Assembly: GCF_014633365.1 (NCBI RefSeq)
Contig: NC_068349.1
Coordinates: 23,822,753 to 23,886,752 of the forward strand
From: Diospyros lotus
Lineage: Eukaryota > Streptophyta > Magnoliopsida > Ericales > Ebenaceae
Direction of reading: 5' to 3'
DNA length: 64,000 nt
Shown: positions 1 to 10,815 of the stretch, in pieces
How positions within the stretch are numbered: position 1 is the first letter of the stretch
How the letters are laid out: the number at the start of each line of letters is the position of its first letter
Position numbers and translations under genes: made by a program
The notes under the pieces: model-generated
Database searches by the model: none
Told to the model about the DNA's origin: nothing
Seen by the model: the letters and a program-made list of their open reading frames with translations, nothing else

Positions 1-1614
1 AGGGCACTCCCTGAAACTGATTCGGTCACTTGTTTCCATTTTAAGCATATTTTTCTATATTTTAAACTTACTTAAAATACGTTACAACTTCACGAAAATA
101 TCGAGTATTATAATGGTCACAAGCTGTTGTGGCAGGACAATGACTAGTGGCGAAGCCAGCAACAGTGGTGGCCAACGCAACGGTCAGAAGCTGGCAATGG
201 CTAGTCGGTGTGGCCTTTTTCCACGTATGAAGGCAACCATAGCAGCAACAGAGCTGCTACTGCTGCACGTAATGAGCGCGAACAATTTCCACGAATAGCG
301 ATAGGGAGTGGTCGCGAACAACCGGCAACGGCGGTGGTCAGCACGACGAGGTCGGGGAAGGCCAGTGAGGATTGGTGAGGGTGGCAACGGCCGGAGGCTG
401 GCGCGAGTAAAGAGGTGGCCACGAGGCTCTGTTCGCACGCAAAAGCAGGGAGGAAGAAAAAAGAGGAAAGAAAGGAAAAGGAAAATGGAGGAAAAATGAG
501 AAAATAGGAAGAAAATTGGGAAAATTAGGAAAAAGCTTTTGAAAGATTCTAGAAAATTTTGGAAATTAATTTGTGGCTTGAGGAGCATGCTAAAGCTAAG
601 AAATTATCCGAGCACATATTTCGAGATCAAAACATGCATACTGAGAAAGTCTGTGTGGTTAAGTTAAGGTAAGTGACCCAATCCAGTATTTAATTTGTTT
701 CCATAAATGGTTTTTGGCATGTGTTGGTTAGGTTCAAGTGAGTGGTTCTACCGTTCGAAAGTTAGACTGATCTTTATGAATGTTTATCAATTGCTTTTGA
801 TTTGTCAGCATATTGTGCATATTGAATTTACTACATATTGCATCAACTGATTATGCTTTGAAAAGTACATGGTGTGTTAGTCTTTCATGACATTGTTATT
901 TTTGAAATCATGTTGTCGTTATAATGTCGGAGGGACGGGATGGGGTCATCCTAAGAATGGGGCAAAGTTAATATTTGTTAGGGGTGACGTTGATATGCAT
1001 CCTGAGGTTAAGTATGCCACGGTAAGGTCAATCCGATGTCATATGAGGTGGAGTGTATTCGTACGATGGGAAATTGAGTTTTCCCTGGGGATTGTGGATG
1101 TTAGGGAGATTTCTCAGGGTTGACATGTTATGTCATTATTTACATGCCATGCTCATGAACATACATGCATTTTGTAAACTGTTTTTATGCCATAGCTTAG
1201 ATGATTCATCATGTAATATGGGTTATGCCCCTAGAACATTCAAATGTTCCAAACAAGGGTTGCGGCAGGGGCAAGGACATGGTCAGTTAGAGCTAATGGA
1301 GAACAGGCATGACAGTCATAGTGTACTTTTTGAAGTTATGTAATTCTTGTTTGATGAGAAGATGCTATGTATGAACGATTATAGTATTTTATGATATTCA
1401 GTAATGTTTTTATCAGCTGCATAATATTATGCCTTGTTTAGTTTAAGTCTATTGACCTTTTTAGTTAAACGGGTATGACAGGGGTTTTTCTGGGGTTTCA
1501 TGAGCATGTGAAGATTGTTCTTGGAAAACACCGCGTGTGTTGTGCTGGTGTATGAAAAATAAAAATCCTGATAAATCCCTTATAGTGGCACGTCCGACGA
1601 GGCGGGGTGTTATA
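1..1614 (+). mobile_element. Long LTR (family TGTAA...TTACA), left end outside window
   Basis: The right end reads GGCGGGGTGTTATA, a decayed form of the ...GTTACA ends of the other long LTRs here. It lies exactly where the Athila RNase H reading frame (minus strand) is broken. An internal stretch (about 1,195-1,260) is the reverse complement, with changes, of 33,470-33,535, so this copy is closest to the long LTR at 33,136-35,615. A GC-rich block at 115-430 followed by an A-rich tract is the layout of the other members. No coding region is supported; the small frames in it are chance. The probable target duplication TAATA (1615-1619) cannot be checked because the left end is off the window. 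Confidence 0.75.
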
Positions 1615-1616
1615 TA

Positions 1617-2340
1617 ATATCCATCGAATTAACCTCGGTTTTGCACCTTTTTTGAAAATAGATATTTTAAGGCTACGTGATCTGTATAGACTATCACTTT
1701 TAATCCAATGAGATAAGGTCAAAATTTTTCAAGTGCAAATACTACTACTAGTAACTCTTTTTCGATAATAGCATAATTCATTTGAGCATCATTGAGTATC
1801 CTACTAGCATAGTACATGTAAAGTTTTATCCCTTTGTTATCCCAAGATTGCCCCAACTACTTAATCACTAGCATCACACATGAGTTCAAACAACAAACCC
1901 CAATCTGGTGCTACAATCACAGGTGCTGAAGTCAACTTTTCCTTAAGAGTGTTAAAAGACTTCAAACACTCCTTAGAAAAGTCAAATTTTGCATCCTTTT
2001 CCTGGAAGTTGGACAAAGGGTTTGTAATCTTGGAAATATCCTTGATAAATCGTCTATAAAATCCAGCATGACCCAAGAAGCTTCTGATACCCTTGACTGA
2101 CGTTGGTGAAGGGAGTTTCTCAATTATTTGAATTTTTGCCTTGTCAACCTCTGTGCTCCTAATTGAAATCCGATGTCCTAACACAATTCCTTCTTGGACC
2201 ATAAAATGACACTTCTCCCAGTTAAGCATGAAATTTGTTTCTTCACAGCACCTTAGAACAAGAGTCAAGTTCTTTAAACATTCGTTAAATGATGAACCAA
2301 AAACTATGAAATTATCCATGAATACTTCAATAAATCTCTC
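1617..2340 (-). pseudogene. Athila no. 1 reverse transcriptase C-terminal part and RNase H N-terminal part
   Basis: The translation from 2,340 leftward contains the polymerase active-site strand as FIEVFMDNF (a variant of the Athila F-M-D-D box), then the thumb-region blocks NWEKCHFMV, GIVLGHRIS and FLGHAGFYRRFI. The RNase H start ELMCDASD follows, and then a stop. Beyond that stop, the RNase H continues to the box 'KPRLIRWI' at about 1,620 with further stops, where the long LTR interrupts it. The second aspartate of the polymerase box is N here, so it would be inactive even without the stops. It continues the fragment at 15,540-16,481; the CTCTC duplication at 2336-2340 marks the break. Confidence 0.88.
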
Positions 2341-2843
2341 TGATAGGGTTTAATTATATACATATTTTTATCTAATTTTCATTTTAACCTTGTGCTATTT
2401 TTTTTACATAAAATGTGTGTTTATATGGATTTTACATTATTTTACTCTCTTTTTGTAGGAACCCAGCAAATGATATTATTTCGAAGATTTGGCCGTAAAA
2501 GGAAAAGAAAAAAATATATTATAAAGATAATTTTAAAATTAAATAATATATTAAACTATAATATTCATATATATTTTATATTTTATCTTATATTATTTAT
2601 ATATATAATATTATAAAAAGATAACTATTATATATATATATATTAATTGGTGGCCGAGGCGTGAATGTGGAGAGTAGGGCTCCATGTGTATGTATATATA
2701 TATTATTATTGTTGTTGCCAAAATACAATAATTAAAATTTATGATGTGGGGTCCACTCGAGCTTGTTGTCGGGTGAGGTTAGGTTGCCGTAAAAGATGTC
2801 GCCTCAAGAGAGTTTGCCGGTAGGATGTTCGCCGTAAGGATTC

Positions 2844-3025
2844 GCCACTAGTTCTTGCCACTAGCTCTCGCCACTAGCTTATGCCACAAGCTCTCGCCGC
2901 TAGCTCTTGCCACAAGTTCTCTCCACTAGCTATTGCCACAAGCTCTTGCCGCTAGCTTTTACCACAAGCTCTTGCCGCTAGCTATTACCACAAGCTCTTG
3001 CCGCTAGCTCTTGCCACAAGCTCTC
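2844..3025. repeat. 13-bp minisatellite, 14 units, in Tat LTR
   Basis: Fourteen consecutive 13-bp units fit the consensus GCCRCWAGCTCTY, alternating loosely between CTAGCT and CAAGCT forms, and fill 182 bp exactly. Longer degenerate versions (GCCGCTAGGTCTC...) continue to about 3,120. The partner array in the other LTR has 13 units. Confidence 0.9.
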
Positions 3026-3303
3026 ACCACTAGGAGCCTTCACCGCTAGGTCTCGCCGCAAGCTTTTTCCTTTACCATGAGGTTTTGTTGCAAGGGTTTT
3101 TGCTTCACCGCTAGGTTCGCCGCAAGGATTTGACCCTGTTAATGCTCAAAAAATGGGTTAGAAGGCTTGCGGGAATCTTCCCTCTCGAAGACCCTCCGAT
3201 GCCAAAGTCAGTCTCGAATCCCAATGATTATTTACGAAAATAGTAAAAGTGCATTCAAAGTGTTTGGAAGAAATGGAAGTCCCCATTAATGCCCTATAGC
3301 TGG

Positions 3304-3315
3304 GTATTTATAGGG
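3304..3315 (-). promoter_or_regulatory. TATA box of the Tat 3' LTR
   Basis: On the minus strand it reads CCCTATAAATAC. The identical box is at 14144-14155 in the 5' LTR, where it would drive the element transcript leftward. Assignment rests on match to the plant TATA consensus and on conservation between the two LTRs. Confidence 0.6.
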
Positions 3316-3389
3316 CACGATTCTCAAGGGTGGTTGTCGACACGTGGCGGCTACTGAATGGATCAAAGGCAAAAAGAATAGGGAGGTTT

Positions 3390-3665
3390 CTTTGACGCCA
3401 CCGCGAGACAGCTAGGCCTCGCGGTAAAGACTGTCGCGAGGCAGCCTCGTGGTAAACACTGCTGTAAGGCAGCCTCGTAGAAAACACTGCTGCCAGGCAA
3501 CTGTGCCTTGCAGCAAACAGCCGCGAGGCACCTCACGGCGTGCGTCTGTGAGGCACCTCGTGGCATGCGTCCACGAGCCTCGCGGCATGCGTCCGCGAGG
3601 TAGTTCACGGCTGCTGCTTCTCGTGGCTGCGAGACAGCTGCAAGGCAGCTGGCGACAATTTTTGC
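3390..3665. repeat. GC-rich tandem and inverted repeat block in Tat LTR
   Basis: Repeated GCGAGGCAGCCTCG-like units, separated by AAACACTGC, can pair with themselves. The block recurs at 14,235-14,470 in the partner LTR. Long open frames through it (about 100 codons, both strands) are composition artefacts. Confidence 0.75.
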
Positions 3666-3744
3666 TGCCAGCCTTTTCACTTTTTCCAATTTTTTTTATT
3701 ACTATTTTTTTCCTTTTTTTGACTTATTTTTCCATGGCATAACA

Positions 3745-3760
3745 ATTGCCCCCACTCTTC
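3745..3760 (-). other. Polypurine tract of Tat-like element no. 1
   Basis: The minus strand reads GAAGAGTGGGGGCAAT directly before the LTR start TGTTATGCC. This is the plus-strand priming site expected just upstream of a 3' LTR, and it fixes the element's orientation. Confidence 0.75.
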
Positions 3761-4458
3761 TGTTTTGTCTTTAGACAAAATTAAAGAGTAAAAATATTAG
3801 CCAAGGAGTCGGGTCTAGCACCTTGACTCAACCAACTGTTCTAGAATGCCCAAAAGATCTTACTTCGACCAGGGGCTGGAGTACCAAATTATTTCTGTGA
3901 AACCATGCCCTTGATAGATAGACTCCACTACGGAATTCTTGCTGGTTATCCAAGCTTGCTGGGAGGTCTAGTCGCCAGATCAGGCAAGGAGTCGGGTCTA
4001 GCTTGGGAGCATAGCACTGGACTCAGTCAAGGGATCCCGATAAGCCTATGGGCACAGTCTTCGGAGCGTCCAGTGATCCCATGATGGATCATAGCACTCG
4101 GGCTATTGTGTTTTCCATGTCCGTCTTTCAGGGCTAGCCTACTTTAGGGAATCTGGGTTTGGCTAGTGGTTCGACACGGGATTCCTGCCAGACATCCAAG
4201 TTTGTCGGGAGATCTAGGCGCCAGATCTACCAAGGAGTTGGGTCTGGCCAAAAAGGCATAGTATCTAACTCAAGCGAGGGATTTGGGTGAGTTTGCAGGC
4301 ATAGGCATCGGATGTTCTGGTGATCCCGGGCCAACTCGTGGTCATGGGCACCAGATTGCAACTGGGAGACTCAACTTCGATACGCAGGATCATGACAGAA
4401 CTTGTCATAGGGTTTCCATCTCTTCATGCCTTTCTTGGGCCAGTCTACCTCAGGTAAT
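3761..4458 (-). other. Non-coding 3' region of Tat-like element no. 1 with diverged tandem blocks
   Basis: No coding region is supported. Two blocks about 232 bp apart (starting near 3,938 and 4,170) share the order GGATTCYTGC, ATCCAAG, a GCCAGATC box and CAAGGAGT[C/T]GGGTCT. A third partial copy of the last box is at 3,801. The region ends about 4,455, where chromovirus sequence begins. Confidence 0.55.
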
Positions 4459-4587
4459 GAGATCAATGGAGCTGTAAAAGATGTGAAAGATCCTCTAAGC
4501 CTACAAGGAGGTCCAATCACTCGAGCAAAGGCAAAGAAAATGAGAGAGACACTCAATGGGTTAATTGAAGACATTCGAGCCAAATAA
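4459..4587 (+). pseudogene. C-terminal tail of a chromoviral pol polyprotein
   Basis: An open frame ends in a tail containing GGPITRAKAKKM and LNGLIEDIRAK, followed by TAA at 4585-4587. Plant chromoviral and gypsy polyproteins often end in a G-P-[ILM]-T-R-[AS]-[RK]-A-K tail of this kind. It lies upstream of the LTR end and primer site and in the same direction. So either the LTR itself encodes the tail, as known for CRM-clade elements whose polyprotein runs into the 3' LTR, or this is the end of a second, tandem element sharing the LTR. No start codon belongs to it. Confidence 0.65.
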
Positions 4588-5145
4588 GCCTTTACTGATG
4601 GATCTACCAATTGGAAGATGACAAGTGGCATCCAAGCTTATGTCCATTTGTTGCAGTTTAATTTGTTAAATTGTATTATGGAGAGAGAGGGGCCAGCCAT
4701 TAAGGTAGTGGGGTGTGTGTGTGGCTGGTAGTTAATGATCATTAAGGTAGTGGGTAGTTAATGAGCTTTTGGGTAGTGGGTAGTTATTGGGATTATGGGT
4801 AGTTATTTCAGGTTGGTAGTTATTTGATATTTGTTTTTCTATTTAAAGGGATTTGTAAACACTTCAAAGGTTGGTTAATTTTCGTGATTATTGAAAGGAG
4901 AACTTTCTCCCTTGGTTTTTCCAAGAACTCAAGACTTATCAAGATTGTTCCAATCTTGTGGCGTCCAATTTCCAAGGCTTATCACTCCCAACTTCTTCTT
5001 TTCTTATTCTGGAGTGTGGCGTTTATATCATTCTTTTTCTTATTTTGTTTTGTTGCTTGAATCTGGTTTAGCTTTCTTGGGATGATGCTCAACTTGTTCG
5101 TGGGCTTTTAGATGCAACCAAAGGGATCTACTTATGCTCGCATCA
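4459..5145 (+). repeat. Chromovirus 5' LTR (left boundary uncertain)
   Basis: It ends CTCGCATCA four bases before the primer site. The left end is either TGAGATCAATGG at 4459, next to the Tat-like junction, or TGTCCATTTG at 4641. The first choice places the end of a pol reading frame inside the LTR. A TATA-like TATTTAAAGG lies near 4,840. The second LTR is not in the window, so the boundary cannot be confirmed. Confidence 0.6.
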
Positions 5146-5149
5146 GTTT

Positions 5150-5161
5150 TGGTATCAGAGC
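5150..5161 (+). other. Primer binding site, initiator tRNA-Met type
   Basis: The sequence TGGTATCAGAGC is complementary to the 3' end of plant initiator tRNA-Met. It lies four bases after the LTR end and fixes the orientation and LTR boundary. Confidence 0.9.
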
Positions 5162-6080
5162 ACGGTTCTAAATCAGGTTCGAAATCACATTAAAAAAAAA
5201 AGGACATTTCAAGTTGTTGGAATCTGTTAATTTCCATATTCTGATTAGGTTGCATTCTTGCTATTTCCTTTGTTCTTGTTGTTTTCCTCTACCAGATACA
5301 AATTTCGTTTTTGTGTTCTTCTTTTCCGCCCTTTGATTTTTTTGTTCTCGTTGGTTCTTGTTTTTCGTCCTTTTACTTTGTCCTTGTTGTACTTCTTTTT
5401 CTTATTCCTTGATTTGTGACTATGCTAAAGTTCTTCCACTAGTATTGCATCCTTACTTGGTTACTTTTGATGCGTTGTGAACTGTTCATCTTGATTGTGT
5501 GAACTCTAATCACCTTCATTGTTGCCGTTTGTGTGAATCAACTAAACCCCCACACCTATACATATAGAGGTGCTAGATTTCAAGAATCAAAGCTATATTG
5601 AAATAGTGGAATTTTCGTGCTTAGAAAAAAAAAAAAGTCTCAATCAAGCACATTAAAAAAAAAAAGAAAAAAAAAATACACAACAAATCAGTGGGTACAT
5701 AGCATTAAACACATGGCCAAAGTTTACTTTCCCCGTAATTCATACAAGGCTTTGGAGATGTTGACAATCTAGTTGTTTTCTTTCGATTTTCCAAATTCAT
5801 CCATTGTGATTAAATTCCGTGTTCAAAAATTTACTCAATTATGTGTTCCTTGTTTCAATCTAACCTTGTTTACACTCTTTGCAAATTGGGTTGCCCATAG
5901 ATTTAACTTTCTTGATTATAGTTGCTGAGTTCTTTCAAGAGCAAATTGAGAAAGTTCAGTGGTAAAAGGCAAGAGTGTGAGCTTATTAAAAGAAAAAGCC
6001 AATAAAGAGTGCTATACACGAGGGTTGAGTGAATCAAACAAATTGAGAGGAAACACGTGAGGGAGTGCTTGTGAGGTTAT
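5162..6080 (+). other. Chromovirus 5' leader
   Basis: This is untranslated leader between primer site and gag, with T-rich and long A-rich tracts (about 5,624-5,672). I see no gene. It resumes after the inserted solo LTR, at 7,256, and reaches the gag start at 7,283. Confidence 0.6.
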
Positions 6081-7250
6081 TGATAGCATGCATATTTATA
6101 CCATATTTTGGCATTTCACTTCATTCTTATTAGGCCATTTGAAGTAATTTTTGCTGATATTTCATTGTTTCTATTTTATTATGCTTCAAATTGTCCTTAC
6201 ACTATTTTCTATCTTACCTCTATGGATCCAGGCTTTAGGGAATATTGGATGGGCTAGAGAAGTGGCTCACTAAAGGAGCTTGGGCTTACTTTCAAGGAGC
6301 AAACTTGGGCTACTCAAATTATGCTGTTTTTGGGCTTACTTGTTTTCTCTTGGGCTAGGCCCAACCCTAGCCTCCCTAGCCTTTCCTTTCTTGGCCATGT
6401 ATTTAAGGCCTCTTAGCATTAATTTTCAGCATATCATCAGATAGAAAGAGAGGAGAAAATAGAGAGGATTCTGCCCGTTTTTGTTGTTGTAGCACTTTCC
6501 TGTTTTTTTACATCTTTTGTTCCATTTTGTTTTCCTTTCTGTAATGATAGGCTAGAGCATTTGTAACCGGTTGTGTGTCTTGAATCCATGTGGAATTTGA
6601 GTCCCGGATGAGCTGCAAGAATCTGGTTTGTTGTTTGTTTCTTATTCATTTCTATTTGGTTTAGTTTGAGCAGATTTGTGAATGCATGGAGTTCATGGCA
6701 GGTTTGTGTGAATTTGCATGGTTTCATATTCTGTTAAGTGCTTAAGAGAACAGAATGTTATAGCCGGTTGGTATAACATCTCGGAAATGAATATTATGTG
6801 CTTGAACGGTTGTTCTTGCATAGGTCCGGATAGGTTGAATAGAGAGTGAATGGTTGCATTTTGTTTACAAGAGATTTCTGTATCCATTTTGTTGTTCCAA
6901 TCATTCTAATCCTTGGACGGTTGTTGGGGATGCTTTGAGTTTGTTTTCCGGAGATTAAAGCATCTAGCAAACCAAGATATATAGAGTGGACAAGGAAGAT
7001 TTCACATAGGAGACAAATACACAACCGGTTGCACTCCTCTTATTGATTTTTCATCCATCTTCATCTTTCTGTTTTGCCAATTAGTTTTCTGTCAAAACCC
7101 CCCCCCAAACAAACTGTTATTTGTATTGGTTCTCCTTGTTGGTAGAAGAAGGTGAGGCTCCTTGTGAGAGATGACCTAGGGTGCACTTTGCTGCAAACTA
7201 GAGAAGAGATTCATAGATCTCTAATTCTGGAGCGGTTCGACAGCCGGTCA
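6081..7250 (+). mobile_element. Solo LTR (TGATAG family) in the chromovirus leader
   Basis: It starts TGATAGCATGC and ends CAGCCGGTCA, with a perfect GTTAT duplication (6076-6080, 7251-7255). It contains a TATA-like TATTTAAGGC near 6,401 and a run of nine C at 7098-7106. The same C tract occurs at the corresponding place in the relative at 53,517-54,881, and both end in CAGCC..TCA. No coding region is supported. Confidence 0.88.
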
Positions 7251-7282
7251 GTTATATCTGAATTTTTATGCAGGTTACTAAC

Positions 7283-8400
7283 ATGGACCCAAAAGACAAA
7301 GGAGTTAGAGAAGAGGGGAGTAGTGACAATTCATTTGTTATCCAAGCAATGCAACAACACTTTGAACGCCTCAATGTGCTAACTTGGGGAGACGAAGTTA
7401 TTTTGATGGATATGAGGATGATGGAGAAGATGACCTAAAATTTGATGAACAAACTACTTTCCCTAGATTCGGCCACAGATTTGGAAGAAGAAATGTGAGG
7501 AGGCCGAGAACTCTAGATCGAGATGGAGATGATGAGCGAGAATTTGAGGATCAAGCCACAAACAGATTGGGCAATGAACGGGCTAATAGATTTGGTGGGA
7601 GGAATCCGGGAAGAAGGGATACCTATGATCGTGACTTGGGGAGTATTAAAATGAATATTCCTTCATTTCAAGGAAAGAATGATCCGAAAGCCTATTTGGA
7701 GTGGGAAAAGAAAATGGAACTTGTGTTTGACTGTCACATCTACTTCGAGGACAAAAAGGTAAAATTTGCTGCTGTTGAATTTACTGATTATGCTATAATT
7801 TGGTGGGGTCAAGTTGTTTTGAATAGGAGAAGAAACCGTGAACAGCTCGTGGATACTTGGGAACAAATGAAGTCAATCATTAGGAAGAGGTTTATTCCAA
7901 GTCATTACTATCGAGACTTGTACCAGCGGCTACAAGGCCTCACTCAAGGTGCCCGAAGTGTGGAGGATTACTCCAAGGAAATGGAGGTTGCCATGATTCG
8001 AGCCAATGTGGAAGAAGATAGGGAGTCAGCCATGGCTAGGTTTTTACAAGGGCTAAACAGAGACATTGCCAATGTGGTAGAGCTTCAACATTATGTTGAG
8101 CTAGAGGATATGTTACACATGGCCATGAAAGTTGAGAGGCAGCTCAAAAGAAAAGGTGTTATACGGGTGGGACAGATTTGGGGTTCATCCTCAACTTGGA
8201 AACCAAATTGGAGCAAAAAGGAGGAAAAGACAGATCTTAAAACCAAATTCTAGCCTAAGCCTTACAAGGGCAAGGAAGTGGGTCCTAGCAAGGAGAAAGG
8301 TACTTTTGAACCTCAATTTAATAGAAATCGGGATATAAAATGTTTTAAGTGTTTAGGCAAGGGACATATTGCATCTTAATGTCCAAACAAAAGGACAATG
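7283..8400 (+). pseudogene. Chromovirus gag (capsid and nucleocapsid), frameshifted
   Basis: The ATG at 7283 opens a frame with the QAMQQHFERLN coiled segment, and one frameshift before about 7,384 moves into the main frame (7,384-8,253). That part holds the retrotransposon gag domain: IPSFQGKNDP, AYLEWEKKMELVFDC, the WW pair, RFIPSHYYRDLYQRL, SVEDYSKEM, and VERQLKRKG at the end. A second break follows, then the zinc knuckle CFKCLGKGHIAS-stop-C (8341-8385), in which a stop (TAA) has replaced a residue. The protein would form the particle and bind element RNA. I chose 7283 over 7384 because the upstream residues match the usual gag N-terminus. Confidence 0.85.
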
Positions 8401-8883
8401 GTTTTAAGGAGCAATGGAGAGGTTGAAACTGAAAGTGAGATAGAGGCTGAATCTTTACCACTAATGGATGAGAGTGATGGAGAAGAGCATCCCGTGAATG
8501 GATTCATTTGGTGACAAGGAGAGCTTTAAACTTGCAGGCAAGAGAAGAGAATGAGGTGCAACGTGACAACATTTTTCACACAAGGTGCCACATCAAAGAA
8601 AGAGTGTGTAGAATGATTATTGATGGAGGAAGCTGCACCAATGTAGCTAGCACATAATTAGTGGAGAAGCTTAATTTTCCAACTCAAACACATCCCCGGC
8701 CATACAAGCTACAATGGCTGAATGATTGTGGTGAGATTAAGGTAAATAAACAAGTGCTAGTTTCATTTTCCATTGGTAGGTATTGTGACAAGATTCTTTG
8801 TGATGTTGTGCCAATGCAAGCTGGTCATATCCTCTTGGGAAGGCCATGGCAGTTTGATAGGCGGGTCAAGCATGATGGATACA

Positions 8884-10815
8884 TGATTGATGCTAAAAAA
8901 ATACAAAATTTGTTATGTTTTTATTACCTCCTAATCCATTTGATCGACTTAAAATCTCCAGAATTGCTTGTTGCAGACCAAAAGAAGGAAAAGAGATGAA
9001 AGAATGACTCATACTCTCCAAAGGCATGATTGAAAGAGGAAGAAAAAGCTAAGAAATGAAGGTGTTCTAATAAAAGTCAAAGCCATTCGAATGAGTCTTC
9101 AAAGATATTCAAATATGGAGCAAATCAGAAGAAAGCTGCTCAATGATTCGAATAGATCATTCTTACATTCAAATATGTAAGATATCGGGTATGTATTCGG
9201 ATAAGCTTGGCCTAATTCGAATAAGAAGTAACAAAAATCAAGATCTCCAGGTAAGATTGTGCATATTCGAATACTTCCCAAGTCATTCGAATGAGCCGAG
9301 CATGAGAAGAAATTCGGATAAGCACATCGTTTGGAAGCAGTGAAGATATATCCGAATAAAGTCCAAGTCATTCAAATGTAATTGAAAAAGAAAGGAAATC
9401 TATTAGAATGAAAGCTGAGTAATTCGAATAAGAAGCAACTCAAGGAATTTCAGATTCAAATGACTGAGAAAATCGTTGTGTAAGGAACAGTAAAGCGTGA
9501 AATTCATTCGAATAGTATTAAAATTCATTCGAATGACCCGAGCAACCAAAAGAAACTCAGTGCACATTCGAATATCTCTGCTAACATATTTGAATGAGAA
9601 TCCGAACAAAAATCTGACATGCGCAAATAAACGCGGTGGCTCTGAGGTAAATTCAACCAACTTTTTGAATAACTTTTCAACAAGTGGTCCCCACTTCCAT
9701 GCGCTGTAAACTTAAAAAGGAACTAACATTCTTTGGAATCAGAGGTTGGTGAGAGCAGAGGATACTAAGAAAAACAACACAAAAAAAGACGAAGATCATT
9801 GGAAAGTAGAGAGTTTTTTTTTCTTTTGTCTGTTTCTCTCATTTTTGTTCTTGTCTGTATTTCTTTTTTTGCGAATAGCACTTCAGTTAGTCTAGTTGTT
9901 CTTGCTAGTTTTGAGCTTTGTATTACAAGTCCATCTTAATTTCTGTTTCAAGTTGTAGTTCATTTCAGTAATTAATACAGCAGTAGTTTATTCAATTCTT
10001 GTCGTTTGTCACAATTTATTTTCTTTGCGAATCTCGTATTCATCCGTTGAGATTAGTTTTAGTCATACACTTCCTATGAAGATGTGTGGCTAATTCGATT
10101 CTTGGGTTAAGGCAAAGACGGTGCCCAAAGCCACTGATGAATCAATATAGCAGAACTCCATATGTCAAAGTAACCAAAGCAAAAGTAGTTTGGGAAATGT
10201 TATTAACCAAAATCTCAGGCTTGGATTGGTTCATACGCCTAACTTAGAGTTCCCATGCCATGTATGGGGGCTGCTTGACCTGGAAACGTTCTCATACCCA
10301 AGCCCCGAGCAATTATTTGTCAAAACGTTATTTATACACTGATTTATGATAGCTGCTTACCATAGAGTCTCCATGCCATGTATGGAGGTTGTTTGAACAA
10401 AGAGTTATCATCATCTCAGTAGTACATTTAATGGTTGAAAACCCGAGCTATTTGAGCTGCTAGTTACATCACAGAAAGCTATATGGAAAATCAGTTGGGT
10501 TTGGCACCAGATCTGTCTTGACCCAAGACCTCTCCATTTCCAGATTACAGTCATATCACATTTAGTTTGATCTCATTTTATTATTCCGTTAATTAAAAGA
10601 ACTGGTGTGGTTATCTCCTTCCATGAGTAATCTCCATGTGAGTCGACCCGGTCTTGCCCGAAAAAATTACATATAAATTTTCTGCTACAATCACACTCGT
10701 GCACTGGCGAGTTTAAACGCCTCATCCTATCTGTGAACATAATTAGTTGCTAAATCAGCTGAATTAGTGAAAGAAAAATACAAAAAGTGATAAATACAGG
10801 GTGAGCGAAGCAGCA
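8884..10815 (+). mobile_element. Solo LTR inserted in chromovirus protease-polymerase frame
   Basis: It begins TGATTGATGC and ends GAAGCAGCA, flanked by a perfect ATACA duplication (8879-8883, 10816-10820). Near its right end, GCTACAATCACACTCG, GAGTTTAAAC and GGTGAGCG..GCAGCA resemble the reverse complement of the LTR at 50,836-52,393, so it probably belongs to that Athila-like group. It carries repeated ATTCGAAT motifs at 9,080-9,600. No coding region is supported. Confidence 0.9.
9080..9610. repeat. Dispersed ATTCGAAT / CATTCGAATG motif cluster
   Basis: About a dozen copies of ATTCGAAT and one-base variants (ATTCGGAT, ATTCAAAT) are irregularly spaced. Three are the full 10-bp palindrome CATTCGAATG (near 9,087, 9,284 and 9,525). 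The same motif is denser at 38,262-38,840. Confidence 0.75.

Larger units (their letters stand above)
2710..3744 (-). repeat. 3' LTR of the Tat-like element no. 1
   Basis: This 1,035-bp direct repeat of 13,552-14,547 has TGTTGTTGCC at one end and TAACA at the other. It contains a 13-bp minisatellite, a GC-rich inverted-repeat block and a TATA box on the minus strand at 3304-3315 (CCCTATAAATAC). The same three parts occur in the same order in the partner LTR. Confidence 0.9.

Noticed and set aside
184..588. 134-codon minus frame with a hydrophobic Phe/Leu-rich N-terminus
   Set aside because: It comes from translating a purine-rich tract on the opposite strand; it resembles a signal or membrane protein only by composition.
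2844..3025. CRISPR-like or regulated repeat array
   Set aside because: The units are contiguous without spacers and sit in a plant LTR; it is a minisatellite.
3449..3742. Frames in the Tat LTR GC block on both strands
   Set aside because: The repeats create open frames in both directions; the partner LTR has similar ones with different lengths.
4641..5145. A 505-bp LTR starting TGTCCATTTG as the sole solution
   Set aside because: No purine tract precedes 4,641 and coding tail sequence lies directly upstream, so I kept the boundary open and not fixed there.
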